Source: Okeania hirsuta (GTDB taxonomy: Bacteria > Cyanobacteriota > Cyanobacteriia > Cyanobacteriales > Microcoleaceae). Taken from it: a DNA stretch of 40,608 bases. Below the pieces are notes generated by a model. That model had not been told where the DNA came from. It did not search any database and saw only the letters and a list, made by a program, of their open reading frames with translations. Where the stretch lies: positions 1 to 40,608 of the forward strand of contig NZ_RCBY01000050.1 in the NCBI RefSeq assembly GCF_003838195.1, given 5' to 3'. The translations under genes and the position numbers were made by a program. Below, one piece after another: positions 39,424 through 40,608 of the stretch. How positions within the stretch are numbered: the stretch's first letter is position 1; each line of letters begins with the position of its first letter.

Positions 39424-39465
39424 TTTATCTACACTAATACCTTGTTTATCTACACTAATACCTTG
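39424..39465 (+). promoter_or_regulatory. Two perfect 21-bp direct repeats overlapping a -35 box
   Basis: TTTATCTACACTAATACCTT plus G occurs twice without gap (39424-39444, 39445-39465). The last bases of the second copy are the first bases of the TTGACA box, so a protein binding the repeats would touch RNA polymerase. Confidence 0.6.
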
Positions 39466-39492
39466 ACATCCATTGCTAGCCTTGGCTATTAT
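39463..39492 (+). promoter_or_regulatory. Strong sigma-70-type promoter
   Basis: TTGACA at 39463-39468, an 18-bp spacer, and TATTAT at 39487-39492. The -35 is consensus and the -10 has five of six consensus bases. It should drive the unknown gene at 39594 with a leader of about 95 bases that contains a short AGGCT-ATC-AGCCT hairpin. Confidence 0.6.
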
Positions 39493-39593
39493 GCAAATTG
39501 TAGGTGAAATGAGGCTATCAGCCTTCTTCACTAGTAAATTGAGAAACTGAATCTATCTGAGCCAAGTCACTCAATTATTAAGGAGAAATAAAA

Positions 39594-39929
39594 ATGAATA
39601 TTCAAGAAATAGTTATTCAGCAAATCTGCGAGGAGTTTAAAATCGATCCCAATAACCATAATCAGCAACTTTCAGTAGAAAACCTCAAAGAAATTATCAG
39701 ATGTACAACAAATAAAATGCTGATGGCACATTTTCAAATTTTACTAGATAACTATCTTGAAAATACTGATACAAATTCTGCTCTAAATCAACTCAGTATT
39801 TTCGCAAATATAGCATCTGAAAATGATGCTAATGAAATTAAATATTTAAATGGCTTTCACGATATAGGCAAACAAATTGCAAATATTGAAGTTAGATTTC
39901 TAGAAAGCACTCTTGGTTTAAGCACTTAG
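39594..39929 (+). CDS. Unknown 111-residue protein with strong expression signals
   Basis: Reads MNIQEIVIQQICEEFKIDPN, LSVENLKEIIRCTTNKMLMA, ILLDNYLENT, LSIFANIASENDANEIKYLN and IEVRFLESTLGLST. It is predicted as mostly helical and acidic, without membrane segment, signal peptide or metal motif. Family not recognised. The ATG is preceded by a good Shine-Dalgarno (AAGGAG, 11 bases away) and, 100 bases up, a near-consensus promoter behind two 21-bp direct repeats. Such expression signals are the best in the window apart from psbA, so the gene is probably real and regulated. Divergent from the two small DNA-binding genes; a regulator-target pair is conceivable but unproven. Confidence 0.7.
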   Translation: MNIQEIVIQQICEEFKIDPNNHNQQLSVENLKEIIRCTTNKMLMAHFQILLDNYLENTDTNSALNQLSIFANIASENDANEIKYLNGFHDIGKQIANIEVRFLESTLGLST

Positions 39930-40270
39930 TTCTAATGATTAAATAATTTATTTGAGCTTGAGGAAGAAAGAAGGAACAAGGAAAAAAAGTGTATTAGAAT
40001 AGTCTTTTACAAGCCACTCCGCATCTACCCCAAGCAATTCTAGACATCATGTAGGCAGTGGGGAATTAAACCCATAAAGAACAAAGATAAACAAATTTTA
40101 CAATAATCTTTTTTTAACAAACTTTCAATAAATTTATCTCACTCATTTTAATGAAGTTAATTACTCGCAAAAAAACTACTGAATAAATAGAGCAAGAATT
40201 AATTAAATTTCATTTTATAGTGGAGGTAAAAAACAAAACAAATCAGAAATTGTGGCTTTTAAAAAAAACT

Positions 40271-40321
40271 AGCAAATTCAGCATATTTCCTCACATTAGG
40301 AGGTTGAAAAGCTAAAAAAAT
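40271..40321 (-). pseudogene. xisI C-terminal remnant
   Basis: The minus strand encodes IFLAFQPPNVRKYAEFA, the conserved XisI ending (compare IVLAYHPPNLRKYTEFA in the intact copy at 21226-21564). Upstream sequence in this frame is closed by stops; only scraps (GGTGTTCTTAGTAG, like the GVP turn) may remain. It is a second, older xisI locus. Confidence 0.6.
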
Positions 40322-40501
40322 TTACTACTAAACTACTAAGAACACCTTAAGCCATTAATTCTGAATTAACCTCTGTTTTAGTTTAAACACTATAGTTTGA
40401 ACTTTGTCTACCTGGTGTTTTTGCGCAAGTCATGTGATATTTGATAGAGGGGATTTTGAAAAAGGCGATCATGTTACCCATCGCTCATTAAACTTTTAAG
40501 C

Positions 40502-40534
40502 AAAAAAAAAGCCCTCCAAATAGAGGACTTTTTT
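40502..40534 (-). terminator. psbA rho-independent terminator
   Basis: On the minus strand AGTCCTC pairs with GAGGGCT (one G-T pair) around a 6-base loop (40512-40531), followed by nine T on the minus strand and preceded by an A-run. It lies about 25 bp beyond the psbA stop. Confidence 0.85.
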
Positions 40535-40556
40535 AATTCAATCAATCAACTAGAAA

Positions 40557-40608
40557 TTAACCATTGATAGAAGGAGCTTCTACAGCAGCCAAATCTAGAG
40601 GGAAGTTG
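40557..40608 (-). CDS. psbA: Photosystem II D1 protein, C-terminal end (partial)
   Basis: Only the last 16 codons are in the window: NFPLDLAAVEAPSING then TAA (40557-40559). NFPLDLA is the invariant end of mature D1, whose last Ala carboxylate binds the manganese cluster of the oxygen-evolving complex; the CtpA protease cuts just after it. The extension removed here is AVEAPSING, nine residues, as in plant chloroplasts, whereas commonly studied cyanobacteria have sixteen. The rest of the gene lies beyond the right edge. A hairpin terminator follows. Confidence 0.93.
   Translation of the reverse strand, partial: NFPLDLAAVEAPSING

Larger units (their letters stand above)
39930..40556. other. 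Gap before the psbA 3' end
   Basis: AT-rich. It contains an xisI remnant at about 40271-40321 (minus strand), the psbA terminator at 40502-40534, and a purine-rich patch at 39958-39985. The small motif CACTATAGTTT at 40389-40399 recalls the tandem repeat near 9 kb. No intact gene. Confidence 0.5.

Overview
The window looks like a filamentous, AT-rich cyanobacterium of the Oscillatoriales/Microcoleaceae type (Trichodesmium/Okeania-like; the genus is inference). The signs are many HIP1 octamers (GCGATCGC), XisH/XisI, Uma2 and Rpn-type accessory nucleases, a thylakoid-type FtsH, and the 3' end of psbA (photosystem II D1) at the right edge. Coding density is low. Long gaps are filled with 7- and 8-bp tandem arrays, short inverted-repeat elements and remnants of genes.

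Layout. 1-1.4 kb: a broken glycosyltransferase and repeats. 1.4-4.0 kb: a leftward PadR regulator plus efflux membrane-fusion protein operon with a palindromic operator on the start codon. 4.4-6.4 kb: ftsH with a terminator. 6.7-11.3 kb: a hydrophobic protein interrupted by a stop, an M23 peptidase, a 165-bp tandem-repeat block and a frameshifted GAF histidine kinase. 11.7-19.6 kb: a small membrane protein, endonuclease V, a large single-chain restriction-modification enzyme, a GT4 glycosyltransferase, a Uma2 nuclease and a methyltransferase. 19.7-24.4 kb: a dead AbrB antitoxin, an Rpn-like nuclease, xisI beside a dead xisH, and recQ. 25.1-31.2 kb: a leftward accessory cluster with an ATPase carrying a long glycine-zipper membrane segment, a PD-(D/E)xK protein, a broken Rpn/DUF4351-type gene with a duplicated tail, and a second P-loop ATPase interrupted by an early stop. 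31.8-37.7 kb: a spondin/RTX secreted protein, murI and a CBS-domain histidine kinase. 38.7-40.6 kb: two small DNA-binding proteins, one unknown gene behind a strong promoter with 21-bp direct repeats, an xisI remnant and psbA.

Two themes stand out. First, seven loci keep a long, recognisable reading frame interrupted by in-frame stop codons (12 in all: 9 TAA, 2 TGA, 1 TAG), with few indels. This suggests a young wave of gene decay, and all three stops are used, which argues against simple recoding. Second, heptamer arrays often sit inside short inverted-repeat elements. One such segment interrupts xisH: removing exactly 97 bp restores the frame and leaves a TATA duplication, so it has recently moved. 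The best candidate for an undescribed system is the glycine-zipper ATPase with its nuclease/ATPase neighbours at 25.1-31.2 kb.
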